Origin: Roseiarcus fermentans
Lineage (GTDB): Bacteria > Pseudomonadota > Alphaproteobacteria > Rhizobiales > Beijerinckiaceae
Assembly (NCBI RefSeq): GCF_003315135.1
Contig: NZ_QNRK01000044.1
Coordinates: forward strand, 1-55,570
DNA: 55,570 nucleotides
Direction: 5' to 3'
The translations under genes were made by a program, and so were the position numbers. The notes beneath the pieces are model-generated. The model was not told the origin of the DNA. It saw only the letters and a list, made by a program, of their open reading frames with translations, and did no database searches. Shown piece by piece: positions 35,237-43,282 of the stretch. Each line of letters begins with the position of its first letter. The stretch's first letter is position 1.

Positions 35237-36625
35237 ATGACCACCATCCTTCCCGTCTCGAAGGCGGCGAGCGTCAATCCGCTGAAGTCGTCGCAGCCGC
35301 TCGGCGCGGCGTTCGCCTATCTCGGCGTCGCCGGCGCGGTGCCGCTGTTCCACGGCTCGCAGGGCTGCACCTCCTTCGCCCTGGTGCTGTTCGTGCGCCA
35401 CTTCAAGGAGACGATCCCGCTGCAGACCACCGCGATGGACGAGGTCGCGACCATCCTCGGCGGCGCCGACCACCTGGAGGAGGCGATCCTCAACCTCAAG
35501 GCGCGCGCCAAGCCGGCCTTCATCGGCGTCGCGACGACCGCGCTGGTCGAAACGCGCGGCGAGGACTTCGCCGGCGAGATCGCCGCGATCCGGGCGCGCC
35601 GCGCCGTCGAGCTCGACGGAACCGAGATCGCCCTCGCCAAGACGCCGGATTTCGACGGCGCGATCGAGGAGGGCTGGTCGAAGGCGGTCGTGGCGATGAT
35701 CGAGGCGATGGCCCGCCGCGAGGTCCTGTCCCGGCGCAACGCGCGCCGGGTGAACATCCTGCCCGGATCGCACCTGACGGTCGCCGACATCGAGCACATC
35801 CGCGCGCTGGTCGAAGCGTTCGGCCTCGAACCCGTCGTCTTTCCCGACATCTCCGGCGCGCTCGACGGGACGGTGCCGGAGCGCTGGATTCCGACCACCT
35901 ACGGCGGAACGGCGATCGACGACATCCGCTCGCTCGGCGACGCGCGCTTCACCATCGCCATCGGCGAGCACATGCGCGCCGCGGCCGAGCGCATCCAGGC
36001 GTTCACCGGCGTCGACTACGCGCTCTTCCGCCATCTCCACGGCCTGAAGGCGGTCGACCGTTTCGTCGCCCTGCTGACCGAACTCTCGGGCAGGACCGCG
36101 CCGGCCTCGATCCGCCGCAGCCGCGCGCAACTGCAGGACGCCCTGCTCGACGGCCACTTCCACTTTTCCGGCAAACGGGTCGCGATCGCCGCCGAACCGG
36201 ACCTGCTCTACGGGCTCGCCAGCTTCTTCGTCGGCATGGGGGCCGAGATCCACGCCGCCGTCACCACGACCGGCCACTCGAAAGTCCTCGACCACGTCCC
36301 CTGCGAAGCCGTCAAGATCGGCGACCTCGGCGACTTCGAGGCGATGGCCGAGGGCGCCGACCTTCTCGTCACCCACAGCCACGGCCGCCAGGCCTCCGAG
36401 CGCCTCGGCGCGCCGCTGATGCGGGTCGGCTTCCCGATCTTCGACCGGCTCGGCAGCCAGCACAAGCTGCGGGTCGGCTACCGGGGCGCGCGCGACCTGA
36501 TCTTCGAAGCCGCCAACATCTTCGAGGGCGCCCGCCACGACGTGACGCCCGATTCCCTCAACCCGTTCCTCAACCGGGAGATGACCGATGGCCGCCGTGC
36601 GGCGTCTGCAAATCGTCAACACTGA
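35237..36625 (+). CDS. nifN: FeMo-cofactor scaffold protein NifN
   Basis: A 462-residue partner of NifE, homologous to NifK. Segments include KSSQPLGAAFAYLGVAGAVP, HGSQGCTSFALVLFVRHFKE, IPLQTTAMDEVATILGG and RVGFPIFDRLGSQHKLRVGY. The second of the NifK cysteine motifs is reduced, as usual in NifN. The start follows CTGGAG. The 3' end overlaps nifX by 38 bp. Confidence 0.98.
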   Translation: MTTILPVSKAASVNPLKSSQPLGAAFAYLGVAGAVPLFHGSQGCTSFALVLFVRHFKETIPLQTTAMDEVATILGGADHLEEAILNLKARAKPAFIGVATTALVETRGEDFAGEIAAIRARRAVELDGTEIALAKTPDFDGAIEEGWSKAVVAMIEAMARREVLSRRNARRVNILPGSHLTVADIEHIRALVEAFGLEPVVFPDISGALDGTVPERWIPTTYGGTAIDDIRSLGDARFTIAIGEHMRAAAERIQAFTGVDYALFRHLHGLKAVDRFVALLTELSGRTAPASIRRSRAQLQDALLDGHFHFSGKRVAIAAEPDLLYGLASFFVGMGAEIHAAVTTTGHSKVLDHVPCEAVKIGDLGDFEAMAEGADLLVTHSHGRQASERLGAPLMRVGFPIFDRLGSQHKLRVGYRGARDLIFEAANIFEGARHDVTPDSLNPFLNREMTDGRRAASANRQH

Positions 36626-37085
36626 CGACGAAGCCCCGACCCGGCGGCCGCCGGCCTCGGGAATCGTGCGGGTCGCCATCGCGACACGCGACATGAAGGG
36701 TCTCAACGCGCATTTCGGGTCGGCGCCGAAGTTCGCCATCTACGACGTGACCAGGGACGGCTGGGAGTTCGTCGAGGCGGTCGGCTTCGGCGACACCTCC
36801 GACGAAACCGGCTCGCACAAGACCGACGGCGACGACAAGATCGGCCCGAAGGTGGCGGCGCTCGAGGGCTGCCATCTCCTGTTCTGTCTGGCCATCGGCG
36901 GCCCGGCGGCCGCCAAGGTGGTGTCGGCGCGCATCCACCCGATCAAGACGCCGCAGGCCGCCCCGATCGCCGACGTGCTCGAGCGCACCCGCGCCATGCT
37001 CGCCGGCTCCCCGCCGCCGTGGCTGCGCAAGGTGCTGGCGAGCGCCGGCGTCGGGCCGGCCAAGCCCGACTTCGAAGAGGATTGA
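36588..37085 (+). CDS. nifX: Nitrogen fixation protein NifX
   Basis: A 165-residue protein of the NifX/NafY family that carries FeMo-cofactor precursors between NifB and NifEN. The conserved core is VRVAIATRDMKGLNAHFGSA, then FAIYDVTRDGWEFVE and CHLLFCLAIGGPAAAKVVS. The start ATG lies within nifN and is preceded by GGGAG. The overlap implies translational coupling. The end is 5 bp before the DUF269 gene. Confidence 0.95.
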   Translation: MAAVRRLQIVNTDDEAPTRRPPASGIVRVAIATRDMKGLNAHFGSAPKFAIYDVTRDGWEFVEAVGFGDTSDETGSHKTDGDDKIGPKVAALEGCHLLFCLAIGGPAAAKVVSARIHPIKTPQAAPIADVLERTRAMLAGSPPPWLRKVLASAGVGPAKPDFEED

Positions 37086-37090
37086 ACCGC

Positions 37091-37552
37091 ATGACTGACA
37101 CGACCGCGAAGCCTGCCGGCCTCGATTCGCCCTTCGTCAAGACCCTGATCGGCGTGTGGCGCGCCGAGGACGCCTATGGCGTGTGGGAGAAATTTCCCGA
37201 CTCCAAGGTGCTCAAGGACTTCATCGTCACCAAGGAGCAGCGGCGGGAGATCCCGATCATCGGCGATCCCGACCCCGACGTCATGAACCGGGTCGAGAAG
37301 TTCTACATCGCCGTCGGCCTCGACATCGAACGCGTCACCGGCCGCATGGCCTCGCCGATGATGAAGATGTCGCACGAGGGGTTTGGCCGGGTGATCCTGA
37401 CGGTGGGCCGCCTCGTCGTCATCTCGAAGAGCCTCAGGGACATCCACCGCTTCGGCTTCGAAAGCTTCGAGAAGCTGGCCGAGGCCGGCGAAAAGCTGGT
37501 CGACGAGGCCTGCAAGTGGATCGACGCCTACCCCAACGTCGTCGACGTCTGA
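37091..37552 (+). CDS. NifX-associated nitrogen fixation protein (DUF269)
   Basis: A 153-residue member of the DUF269 family, found almost only beside nifX in diazotrophs. Characteristic segments are SPFVKTLIGVWRAEDAYGVW, VEKFYIAVGLDIERVTGRMA and GRLVVISKSLRDIHRFGFES. The start at MTDTTAKPAG, five bases after nifX, is chosen over a longer in-frame start that would overlap nifX with unrelated sequence. A role in FeMo-cofactor handling is inferred from context only. Confidence 0.93.
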   Translation: MTDTTAKPAGLDSPFVKTLIGVWRAEDAYGVWEKFPDSKVLKDFIVTKEQRREIPIIGDPDPDVMNRVEKFYIAVGLDIERVTGRMASPMMKMSHEGFGRVILTVGRLVVISKSLRDIHRFGFESFEKLAEAGEKLVDEACKWIDAYPNVVDV

Positions 37553-37566
37553 AACCACCCATGGCC

Positions 37567-37653
37567 GTCCTTGCGGGCGCGCAGCGACGAAGCAACCGAT
37601 CTCCCCGCCGGCGCGGCGCGGCATGGATTGCTTCGCCTTCGGCTCGCAAGGAC
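37567..37653. repeat. GTCCTTGCGGG palindromic repeat inside the nif operon
   Basis: The 87-bp unit runs from GTCCTTGCGGGC to GGCTCGCAAGGAC. It belongs to the GTCATTGCGAG family. Here the termini differ from the other copies at both ends in a compensating way (CCTTGCG with CGCAAGG instead of CATTGCG with CGCAATG), so base pairing is kept. It separates the DUF269 and DUF683 genes. Confidence 0.7.
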
Positions 37654-37686
37654 GCTGTTCTTCTGGAAACGTTAGGAGGCAAACCC

Positions 37687-37887
37687 ATGTCCGACGCTGA
37701 CGCGCTCAAGGCGGAGATCAAGAAGCTGTCCGCGAGAGCGACCAACGCCAAGATGAACCTGCACGACCTGTCCGAGGAACTGCCGGTCAACTGGACGTCG
37801 ATCCCGGAGGTCGCCAAGGCTGCCTACGACGCCTTCGTCGCGCTCGAGGCCGCCCGCAAGACGCTCGCGAAACTGGAGGCGGTGTGA
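37687..37887 (+). CDS. DUF683 (NifX-cluster CCE_0567-like) protein
   Basis: A 66-residue helical protein: ALKAEIKKLSARATNAKMNL, HDLSEELPVNWTSIPEVAKA, then AYDAFVALEAARKTLAKLEA. This small family is restricted to nif clusters next to the DUF269 gene and fdxB; cyanobacterial members form a helical hairpin. TAGGAGG precedes the ATG. The stop codon overlaps the fdxB start (TGATG), so the two are translationally coupled. Confidence 0.93.
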   Translation: MSDADALKAEIKKLSARATNAKMNLHDLSEELPVNWTSIPEVAKAAYDAFVALEAARKTLAKLEAV

Positions 37888-38204
37888 TGCCCTTCACCAC
37901 CCGTGACGGCTCCGACTGGACGCCGGAATACCTGACGGCGATCAACCCCGACAAGTGCATCGGCTGCGGCCGCTGCTTCAAGGTGTGCTCCCGCGACGTC
38001 ATGCACCTGCACGGCGTCGACGAGGACGGCGCGTTGCTCGGCAAGATCACCGGCGACGACGACGACGACGATTTCGACGGCGAGCTGAACCGCAAGATCA
38101 TGGTCATCGACAACGCCGGCGCCTGCATCGGCTGCGGCGCCTGCTCGCGCGTGTGCCCGAGCAATTGCCAGACGCACGCCCCGGCCGAGGCGGTCGGCGC
38201 GTAA
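37887..38204 (+). CDS. fdxB: Nif-specific ferredoxin III (FdxB)
   Basis: A 105-residue 2[4Fe-4S] ferredoxin. The cluster motifs are CIGCGRCFKVC and CIGCGACSRVCPSNC, separated by an acidic insert (GDDDDDDFDGE) typical of FdxB. It likely donates electrons in nitrogenase function or cofactor assembly. An in-frame GTG directly before the ATG could also start translation. It is coupled to the DUF683 gene by overlapping stop and start. Confidence 0.95.
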   Translation: MPFTTRDGSDWTPEYLTAINPDKCIGCGRCFKVCSRDVMHLHGVDEDGALLGKITGDDDDDDFDGELNRKIMVIDNAGACIGCGACSRVCPSNCQTHAPAEAVGA

Positions 38205-38214
38205 GGTTCGCGAC

Positions 38215-38230
38215 AGGCGCCGATCTTGCA
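38215..38230 (+). promoter_or_regulatory. Weak -24/-12-like sequence before nifQ
   Basis: AGGCGCCGATCTTGCA keeps GG and TTGCA with the correct 10-base spacing, but the -24 box departs from TGGCAC. No TGT-N10-ACA site was found nearby. nifQ may simply be read from the nifH transcript. Confidence 0.25.
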
Positions 38231-38357
38231 GCGCGTCGACAGCGCCCTGTAGAGCGGTCGCCGACCGCGTCCGCCGCGGTCACGCGGGCGACGGGCGCGC
38301 CGATACAGGCCCTCGGGCGCGGCCGCCGGTCGCGCCCGGCGTTGCACGGGAGCAACC

Positions 38358-38975
38358 ATGTTCGACGAGCGCTATGCCGCCCTGCGCGCCGCGCAGACTC
38401 CGAAGGCCGACGACGGCGCCGCCTTCGACGATCATGTCTTCGCCTGCGTCCTGGCGACCGGACTGACCGAGGAGGCGGCCGGAATCGCGAGCCTGACCGA
38501 CGCCCTCGGCCTCACCGGCGCGGCGCTCGCCCGCCTCATCGCCACCCGCTTTCCGCTCGGCGCGCTGCCGTTCCCCCTGTGGAGGGAGGGCGAGCCGGCG
38601 CTCGAGGACGAGGAAGTCCTGCTGCGCGCGCTGCTCGCCGATCACCGCGCCCGCGACGACGAGGCCGCCTCCTGGCTGGTCGCGATCCTTTCGCGCCGGT
38701 CGATGCGCGACGACCACCTGTGGCAGGACCTCGGCCTGTTCAATCGCGGCGAACTCGGGCGCCTGCTGGCGCGCCACTTCCCGAAACTGCACGACGGCAA
38801 TGTCCAGAACATGCGCTGGAAGAAATATTTCTATCGCCGCATCTGCGATCTCGAGGGCTTCAGCCTGTGCTCCGCGCCGCACTGCTCGGTGTGCAGGGAT
38901 TTTTCCTCGTGTTTCGGCGACGAGGACGGGATCAGCCGCCTCGCCCAGACGAGCCGCGCGCTGACCGCCGCATAA
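38358..38975 (+). CDS. nifQ: Molybdenum donor NifQ
   Basis: A 205-residue NifQ, an iron-sulphur protein that supplies molybdenum to NifEN for FeMo-cofactor synthesis. The diagnostic cysteine cluster is near the C-terminus: CSAPHCSVCRDFSSCFG, that is C-x4-C-x2-C-x5-C. Upstream, DHRARDDEAASWLVAILSRR and MRWKKYFYRRICDLEGF are family-typical. It follows fdxB by 153 bp with no strong promoter, so it probably ends the first nif transcript. Confidence 0.93.
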   Translation: MFDERYAALRAAQTPKADDGAAFDDHVFACVLATGLTEEAAGIASLTDALGLTGAALARLIATRFPLGALPFPLWREGEPALEDEEVLLRALLADHRARDDEAASWLVAILSRRSMRDDHLWQDLGLFNRGELGRLLARHFPKLHDGNVQNMRWKKYFYRRICDLEGFSLCSAPHCSVCRDFSSCFGDEDGISRLAQTSRALTAA

Positions 38976-39112
38976 AGCCGGCCGCCGGCGCCCGCGCCGC
39001 CGCGTGCGCTCCGAAGTGTGGGCGCGCGCGTAGCGGGACGGGTCTTCGGCGCCGACATGGCCAACGACCTCCTGCATCCACACAACTCGGGGCGGGCGCC
39101 CTCTTCCCCAGC

Positions 39113-39360
39113 TTTGCTGAAGCTTTGCTGGGGAAGGTGGCGCCAAGCGCCGGATGGGGTGTGGGCCGTGGCGTGACTCTCGACCGGATCACACGGACGG
39201 CGCCGCCCACGGCGCACCCTCTACCCTTCCGTGCTTGCCGTGCACCGACGGCGCAAGCCGCATTGCATGACCGTCGGCGCGAAGCCTTCAACGCGGCGTC
39301 CTGCTTTCCACACCCCATCCGGCCCTGCGGGTCCCCTTCCCCAGCAAGCTGGGGAAGGGG
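39113..39360. repeat. Inverted-repeat element downstream of nifQ
   Basis: The ends are CTTCCCCAGCTTTGCTG and CCTTCCCCAGCAAGCTGGGG, with GGATGGGGTGTGGG and TTCCACACCCCATCC inside. It is a longer member (about 250 bp) of the family at 16632 and 35045. It lies between nifQ and the control region of the next nif block, where it may help separate the transcripts. Confidence 0.65.
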
Positions 39361-39462
39361 GGCGCTCATGTACGATCCGGTTAGATCGCTGGCGGAAAGA
39401 CCGGATGCATCGCGGCCGGTTTCGGACAACGCCCCCGACAATCCCGCCCGCGACCGGGCGAT

Positions 39463-39478
39463 TGTCGCATCTGCGACA
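39463..39478 (+). promoter_or_regulatory. NifA upstream activator site of the iscA-nifUSVW block
   Basis: TGTCGCATCTGCGACA fits TGT-N10-ACA with a palindromic core, 47 bp before the -24 element. Confidence 0.8.
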
Positions 39479-39524
39479 GGGCCGAAAAGCCCGGAAAACC
39501 GGCGTCGGAACAAGCTTTTGGCGC

Positions 39525-39541
39525 TTGGCACGGAGCGTGCA
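39525..39541 (+). promoter_or_regulatory. Sigma-54 promoter of the iscA-nifUSVW block
   Basis: TTGGCACGGAGCGTGCA has GG and GC separated by 10 bases and a perfect TTGGCACG -24 box. It lies 34 bp before the next start codon. Confidence 0.85.
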
Positions 39542-39574
39542 TCGGCAGTCGCGTCAGAGCATACCGGAGGCCCC

Positions 39575-39916
39575 ATGATCCACCTGACCGACAACGCCGT
39601 GGCCGCGATCAAGACCGCGCTCTCGCGCGCCTCGGAGAACGCCGCGCCCGACGCCCCCTCCGCCGAGGGGCTGCGCATCATGGTCCAGACCGGCGGCTGC
39701 GCCGGCTTCAAATACATGATGGGCCTCGAGGCCCGCACCCGCGACGGCGACGAGGTCGTGCATCAGGACGGCGTCGTCCTGTTCATCGACGGCGAGTCGC
39801 AGGCCCATCTCGCCGGCATGACGGTTGACTTCGTCGCCGGCCTGGAGAGCTCCGGCTTCGTGTTCGACAACCCGAACGCCGCGTCGAAGTGCTCCTGCGG
39901 CAAGTCCTTCTCCTGA
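39575..39916 (+). CDS. Nif-cluster IscA/HesB-type iron-sulphur carrier
   Basis: A 113-residue A-type carrier that receives and delivers Fe-S clusters. The three conserved cysteines are in QTGGCAGFKYMM and the terminal CSCG of SKCSCGKSF. The start follows CGGAGG. The gene is first in the operon with a NifU-like protein and the desulphurase NifS, so it probably serves nitrogenase Fe-S assembly. It corresponds to the protein often called IscN or NifIscA in diazotrophs. Confidence 0.92.
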   Translation: MIHLTDNAVAAIKTALSRASENAAPDAPSAEGLRIMVQTGGCAGFKYMMGLEARTRDGDEVVHQDGVVLFIDGESQAHLAGMTVDFVAGLESSGFVFDNPNAASKCSCGKSFS

Positions 39917-39942
39917 CGCCTGAACGGATGCGGAGCCCACCC

Positions 39943-40326
39943 ATGTTCGAAGCTGCGCCGAGCGACCTGCCTTCCTTCGACGACCAGCCTCCGCGCCCCG
40001 AGCGCGTGCGCCTGATCGACATGCAGCGCCGTCCGTCCGTGGCGAGGGCGCCGCAGCCGGCCGGTCCGGCCTGCGCTCCGCGGCCGGCGCGCAACCTCGA
40101 CAGGCCGGAGCATCTCGCCGCGATCGAGGCCGCCCTCGCCGAGCTCCGCCCGCGCCTTCAGGCCGACGGCGGCGATTGCTGCCTCGTCGGCGTCGAGGGG
40201 GACGTGGTGCGCATCCGGATGAGCGGCGCCTGCTCCGGCTGCCAGCTCGCCTCGATGACCGTGCTCGGCGTGCGCATGAAGCTGATCGAGAAGCTCGGTT
40301 TCCCGGTCAAGGTGGTTCCCGTCTGA
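39943..40326 (+). CDS. nifU: NifU-like protein with C-terminal Nfu domain only
   Basis: A 127-residue protein. Residues 1-50 are proline/arginine-rich without a recognised domain. Residues 55-127 form the Nfu domain (RPRLQADGGDCCLVGVEGDV, then GACSGCQLASMTVLGVRMKL) with the cluster-binding CSGC. The IscU-like N-terminal scaffold and central ferredoxin domain of full NifU are missing, as in several rhizobia and purple bacteria. It likely receives sulphur from NifS, whose gene starts 11 bp downstream. The symbol is used loosely. Confidence 0.85.
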   Translation: MFEAAPSDLPSFDDQPPRPERVRLIDMQRRPSVARAPQPAGPACAPRPARNLDRPEHLAAIEAALAELRPRLQADGGDCCLVGVEGDVVRIRMSGACSGCQLASMTVLGVRMKLIEKLGFPVKVVPV

Positions 40327-40337
40327 AGGGCGAGGCA

Positions 40338-41534
40338 ATGCGGGCCGTCTACCTGGACAACAACGCGACGACCCGTCCCGATCCCGACGTCGTCGCGGCG
40401 ATGCTGCCCTATCTCGTCGAGCATTTCGGCAACCCGTCCTCGGCGCACGCCTTCGGCGCGGCGAGTCGTCAAGGCATGAAGACCGCGCGCGAGCGCGTCG
40501 CCGCCCTCGTCGGCGCCCGTTTCGCCGACGAGATCCTGTTCACCTCCGGCGGAACGGAAAGCGACAACGCAGCGATCCGCGCCGGCCTCGCCGCGAAGCC
40601 CGACCGGAACGAGATCGTCGTTTCGGCTGTCGAGCATCCCGCGATCCTGGCGCTGGTCGGGCGGCTCGAGGCGGAAGGACGGATCCGGGTCCGTCGCATC
40701 CCCGTCCTGCCCTGCGGCTGCCTCGACCGCGAGCTTTATCGCGCCGCGCTCTCGCCGCGCGTCGCGATCGTCTCGATCATGTGGGCGAACAACGAGACCG
40801 GCGTCGTTCATCCGGTCGAGGCGCTCGCCGAGGAGGCGAAGGCGGTCGGCGCGATCTTTCACACCGACGCGGTGCAGGCCGCGGGCCGCGAGCCGATCGA
40901 CGTCGACCGAAGCGCGATCGACCTCCTGTCTCTGTCCTCGCACAAGCTCCACGGCCCGAAGGGCGCGGGCGCGCTCTACGTGCGCCGCGGCTTCCGGTTC
41001 ACAGCCCTGATCTCCGGCGGAAAGCAGGAGCGCGCGCGCCGCGGCGGCACCGAGAACGTCCCGGCCATCGTCGGCTTCGGCAAGGCTGCGGAGATCGCGG
41101 CGCCTCGACTGCGCGGCGACGCCGCGCGCATGCGGGCGCTGCGCGATCGTCTCGAGGGCGGTCTCATCGGACGCATCCGCGACGCCCTCGCGCTCGGCGC
41201 GCGCGCAGCGCGCCTGCCCAACACCAGCGCGATCGCCTTCGCCGATGTCGAGGCCGAGGCGGTCGCGACCATGCTCGCCCGCGAAGGGATCGCGGTCTCG
41301 ACCGGCTCCGCATGCTCGGCCGGCTCGAACGCGCCCTCGCACGTGCTGAAGGCGATGGCCGGGCCGATGGCGGAATTCGGCGCCGTTCGCTTCTCGCTGT
41401 CGCGCGACAGCGACGACGACGACATCGACCGGGCGCTGTCGGTCGCGCCCGAGATCGTCGCCCGGCTTCGCCGCGGCGCGCCGCGCGCCGCCGTCGCCAG
41501 GACGCCGGACCAACCCGAGGTCGCCCATGTTTGA
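40338..41534 (+). CDS. nifS: Cysteine desulphurase NifS
   Basis: A 398-residue PLP enzyme that makes alanine and protein-bound persulphide from cysteine for nitrogenase clusters. The N-terminal VYLDNNATTRPDPDVVAAML, HTDAVQAAGR, the PLP lysine in LSSHKLHGPKG, and the catalytic cysteine in STGSACSAGSN are all present. The start is placed at MRAVYLDNN with GAGG upstream. The 3' end overlaps nifV by 8 bp. Confidence 0.97.
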   Translation: MRAVYLDNNATTRPDPDVVAAMLPYLVEHFGNPSSAHAFGAASRQGMKTARERVAALVGARFADEILFTSGGTESDNAAIRAGLAAKPDRNEIVVSAVEHPAILALVGRLEAEGRIRVRRIPVLPCGCLDRELYRAALSPRVAIVSIMWANNETGVVHPVEALAEEAKAVGAIFHTDAVQAAGREPIDVDRSAIDLLSLSSHKLHGPKGAGALYVRRGFRFTALISGGKQERARRGGTENVPAIVGFGKAAEIAAPRLRGDAARMRALRDRLEGGLIGRIRDALALGARAARLPNTSAIAFADVEAEAVATMLAREGIAVSTGSACSAGSNAPSHVLKAMAGPMAEFGAVRFSLSRDSDDDDIDRALSVAPEIVARLRRGAPRAAVARTPDQPEVAHV

Positions 41535-42705
41535 AGCGCGCGCGTCGTCGCCGAAACGAGACGTCTGGATCAACGACACCACGCTGCGCGACGGCGAGCA
41601 GACGCCGGGCGTCGCCTTCACGCTGGCGGAAAAGGTCGCGATCGCCGAGGCGCTGGCCGAAGCCGGCGCGCCGGAACTGGAAGCGGGAACGCCGGCGATG
41701 GGCGACGAGGAGATCGAGACGCTGCGCGTCCTCGCCTCGCGCGGTCTCGGGCTTCGCGTGCTCGCCTGGTGCCGCATGGGCAAGGCCGACATCGACGCCG
41801 CGCGCCGCGCCGGCGTCGACGCGGTGAACCTGTCGATCCCGGCGTCCGACCGTCTGCTCAGCGTCAAGCTCGGGCTCGACCGGGCCGAGGCGCTGGAACG
41901 GGTGCGCCGCTACGTGCCGATGGCGCTCGACGCCGGCTTCGAGGTGGCGGTCGGCGCCGAGGACGCGTCGCGCGCCGACCCGGACCATCTGCTGCGGCTC
42001 GCCGAGACCGTGGCCGAAGCGGGCGCGTTCCGGTTGCGGCTGGCGGACACCGTCGGCGCCCTCGATCCGTTCCGGGCGCACGACCTGGTCGCGCCGATCG
42101 CCCGCGCGTCCGATCTCGCCATCGAGTTTCACGGCCACGACGACTACGGACTCGCGACCGCCAACACGCTGGCCGCGGTGCGCGCCGGCGCGACCCACGT
42201 GTCCGTGACGGTCGGAGGGATCGGCGAGCGCGCCGGCAACGCCTGCCTCGCCGAGGTCGCGGCGGCGCTCGAAGGCCTGCACGGCCTGAAGACCGGCCTC
42301 GACCTCGCGCGGCTTCCAGCGCTCGCCGAGCGCGTCGCGCGCGCCTCCGGCCGCCCGGTCCCCGACGGCAAGGCGATCGTCGGGCGCGACGTGTTCGCGC
42401 ACGAATCCGGCATTCACGTCGCCGGACTGCTGGTCGACCCCGAAACCTATCGCGGCGCCGATCCGAAATTGTTCGGCCGGCGCCACCGCATCGTCATCGG
42501 CAAGCATTCCGGGGCCAAGGCGCTCGCCCATGCGCTCGGCGAGCACGGCGTCGAGCTCCCCCCGCTGGTGGCGGCCCGACTGATTCCGCTGGTGCGGAGC
42601 CTGGCGACACGCAGGAAGCGCGCGCTGTCGATCGACGAGGTCCTTCGCCTGCACGAGCAAGCCTGCGCCGCGACAGCGGCCCAGGACCACCCCCGCCGGT
42701 TCTGA
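41527..42705 (+). CDS. nifV: Homocitrate synthase NifV
   Basis: A 392-residue DRE-TIM metallolyase that condenses acetyl-CoA and 2-oxoglutarate to homocitrate, the organic ligand of FeMo-co. Motifs are NDTTLRDGEQTPGVAFTLAE, EFHGHDDYGLATANTLAAVR, GIGERAGNACLAEVA and VFAHESGIHVAGLL. Presence of nifV is typical of free-living fixers, which do not depend on host homocitrate. The start overlaps nifS, indicating coupling. Confidence 0.97.
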   Translation: MFEARASSPKRDVWINDTTLRDGEQTPGVAFTLAEKVAIAEALAEAGAPELEAGTPAMGDEEIETLRVLASRGLGLRVLAWCRMGKADIDAARRAGVDAVNLSIPASDRLLSVKLGLDRAEALERVRRYVPMALDAGFEVAVGAEDASRADPDHLLRLAETVAEAGAFRLRLADTVGALDPFRAHDLVAPIARASDLAIEFHGHDDYGLATANTLAAVRAGATHVSVTVGGIGERAGNACLAEVAAALEGLHGLKTGLDLARLPALAERVARASGRPVPDGKAIVGRDVFAHESGIHVAGLLVDPETYRGADPKLFGRRHRIVIGKHSGAKALAHALGEHGVELPPLVAARLIPLVRSLATRRKRALSIDEVLRLHEQACAATAAQDHPRRF

Positions 42706-42724
42706 CCGTCACAAGGAGATCGAC

Positions 42725-43102
42725 ATGTCCTGTTCGCTCGACGACAAACCCATCGACCCGACCGATATCGCCAAACGCCTGAAGGGCCTGTCCTCGGCCG
42801 AGGACTTCTTCGCCACCCTCGGCGTGACCTACGACGAAGCGGTGCTGCGGGTCGCCAGGCTGCACATCCTCAAGCGGATGGGCGAATATCTGGCCGGCGA
42901 CGACCTCGAGGGGTTGCCGGACCTGGTCGCGGCCGCCCGCGCCAAGGCGGTGCTGGCGCGCGCCTACGCCGATTTCGAATCGTCCTCGCCGCTGGCGCAG
43001 CGGGTGTTCAAGGTGCTCAAGGAGCACGATCCGGAGCGGCCGGTTCCGCCCAAGACCGCGTTCGTGGCGCTCGACGAGATCGCGCCGCTTCCGTCGCGCT
43101 GA
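42725..43102 (+). CDS. nifW: Nitrogenase-stabilising protein NifW
   Basis: A 125-residue protein of the NifW family, linked to maturation or oxygen protection of the MoFe protein. Family segments are LKGLSSAEDFFATLGVTYDE, LHILKRMGEYLAG and SSPLAQRVFKVLKEHDPE. AAGGAG lies just before the ATG. It is the last gene of the second nif block; the next gene faces the opposite way. Confidence 0.95.
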   Translation: MSCSLDDKPIDPTDIAKRLKGLSSAEDFFATLGVTYDEAVLRVARLHILKRMGEYLAGDDLEGLPDLVAAARAKAVLARAYADFESSSPLAQRVFKVLKEHDPERPVPPKTAFVALDEIAPLPSR

Positions 43103-43282
43103 CAGCCGCCTTTCGCGCGATCCTCGACCCGTCAGCGCGCGGCGAGGCGCACATCGCCTCGCCTGCGGGGCTTCGGGCGACGCGCGGCGTCCGGGCTGGC
43201 GGTCGCCGGCCCGGGGCAGACGTCCAATTCCGAGTTGCGCCGGGGCGATGGTATAGCGCGACGCCCGAGCGACGCCCGGCGC

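Noticed and set aside
38205-38357. Strong NifA/sigma-54 promoter for nifQ
   Set aside because: Only a weak -24/-12 match and no TGT-N10-ACA site are present; read-through from the nifH operon is simpler.
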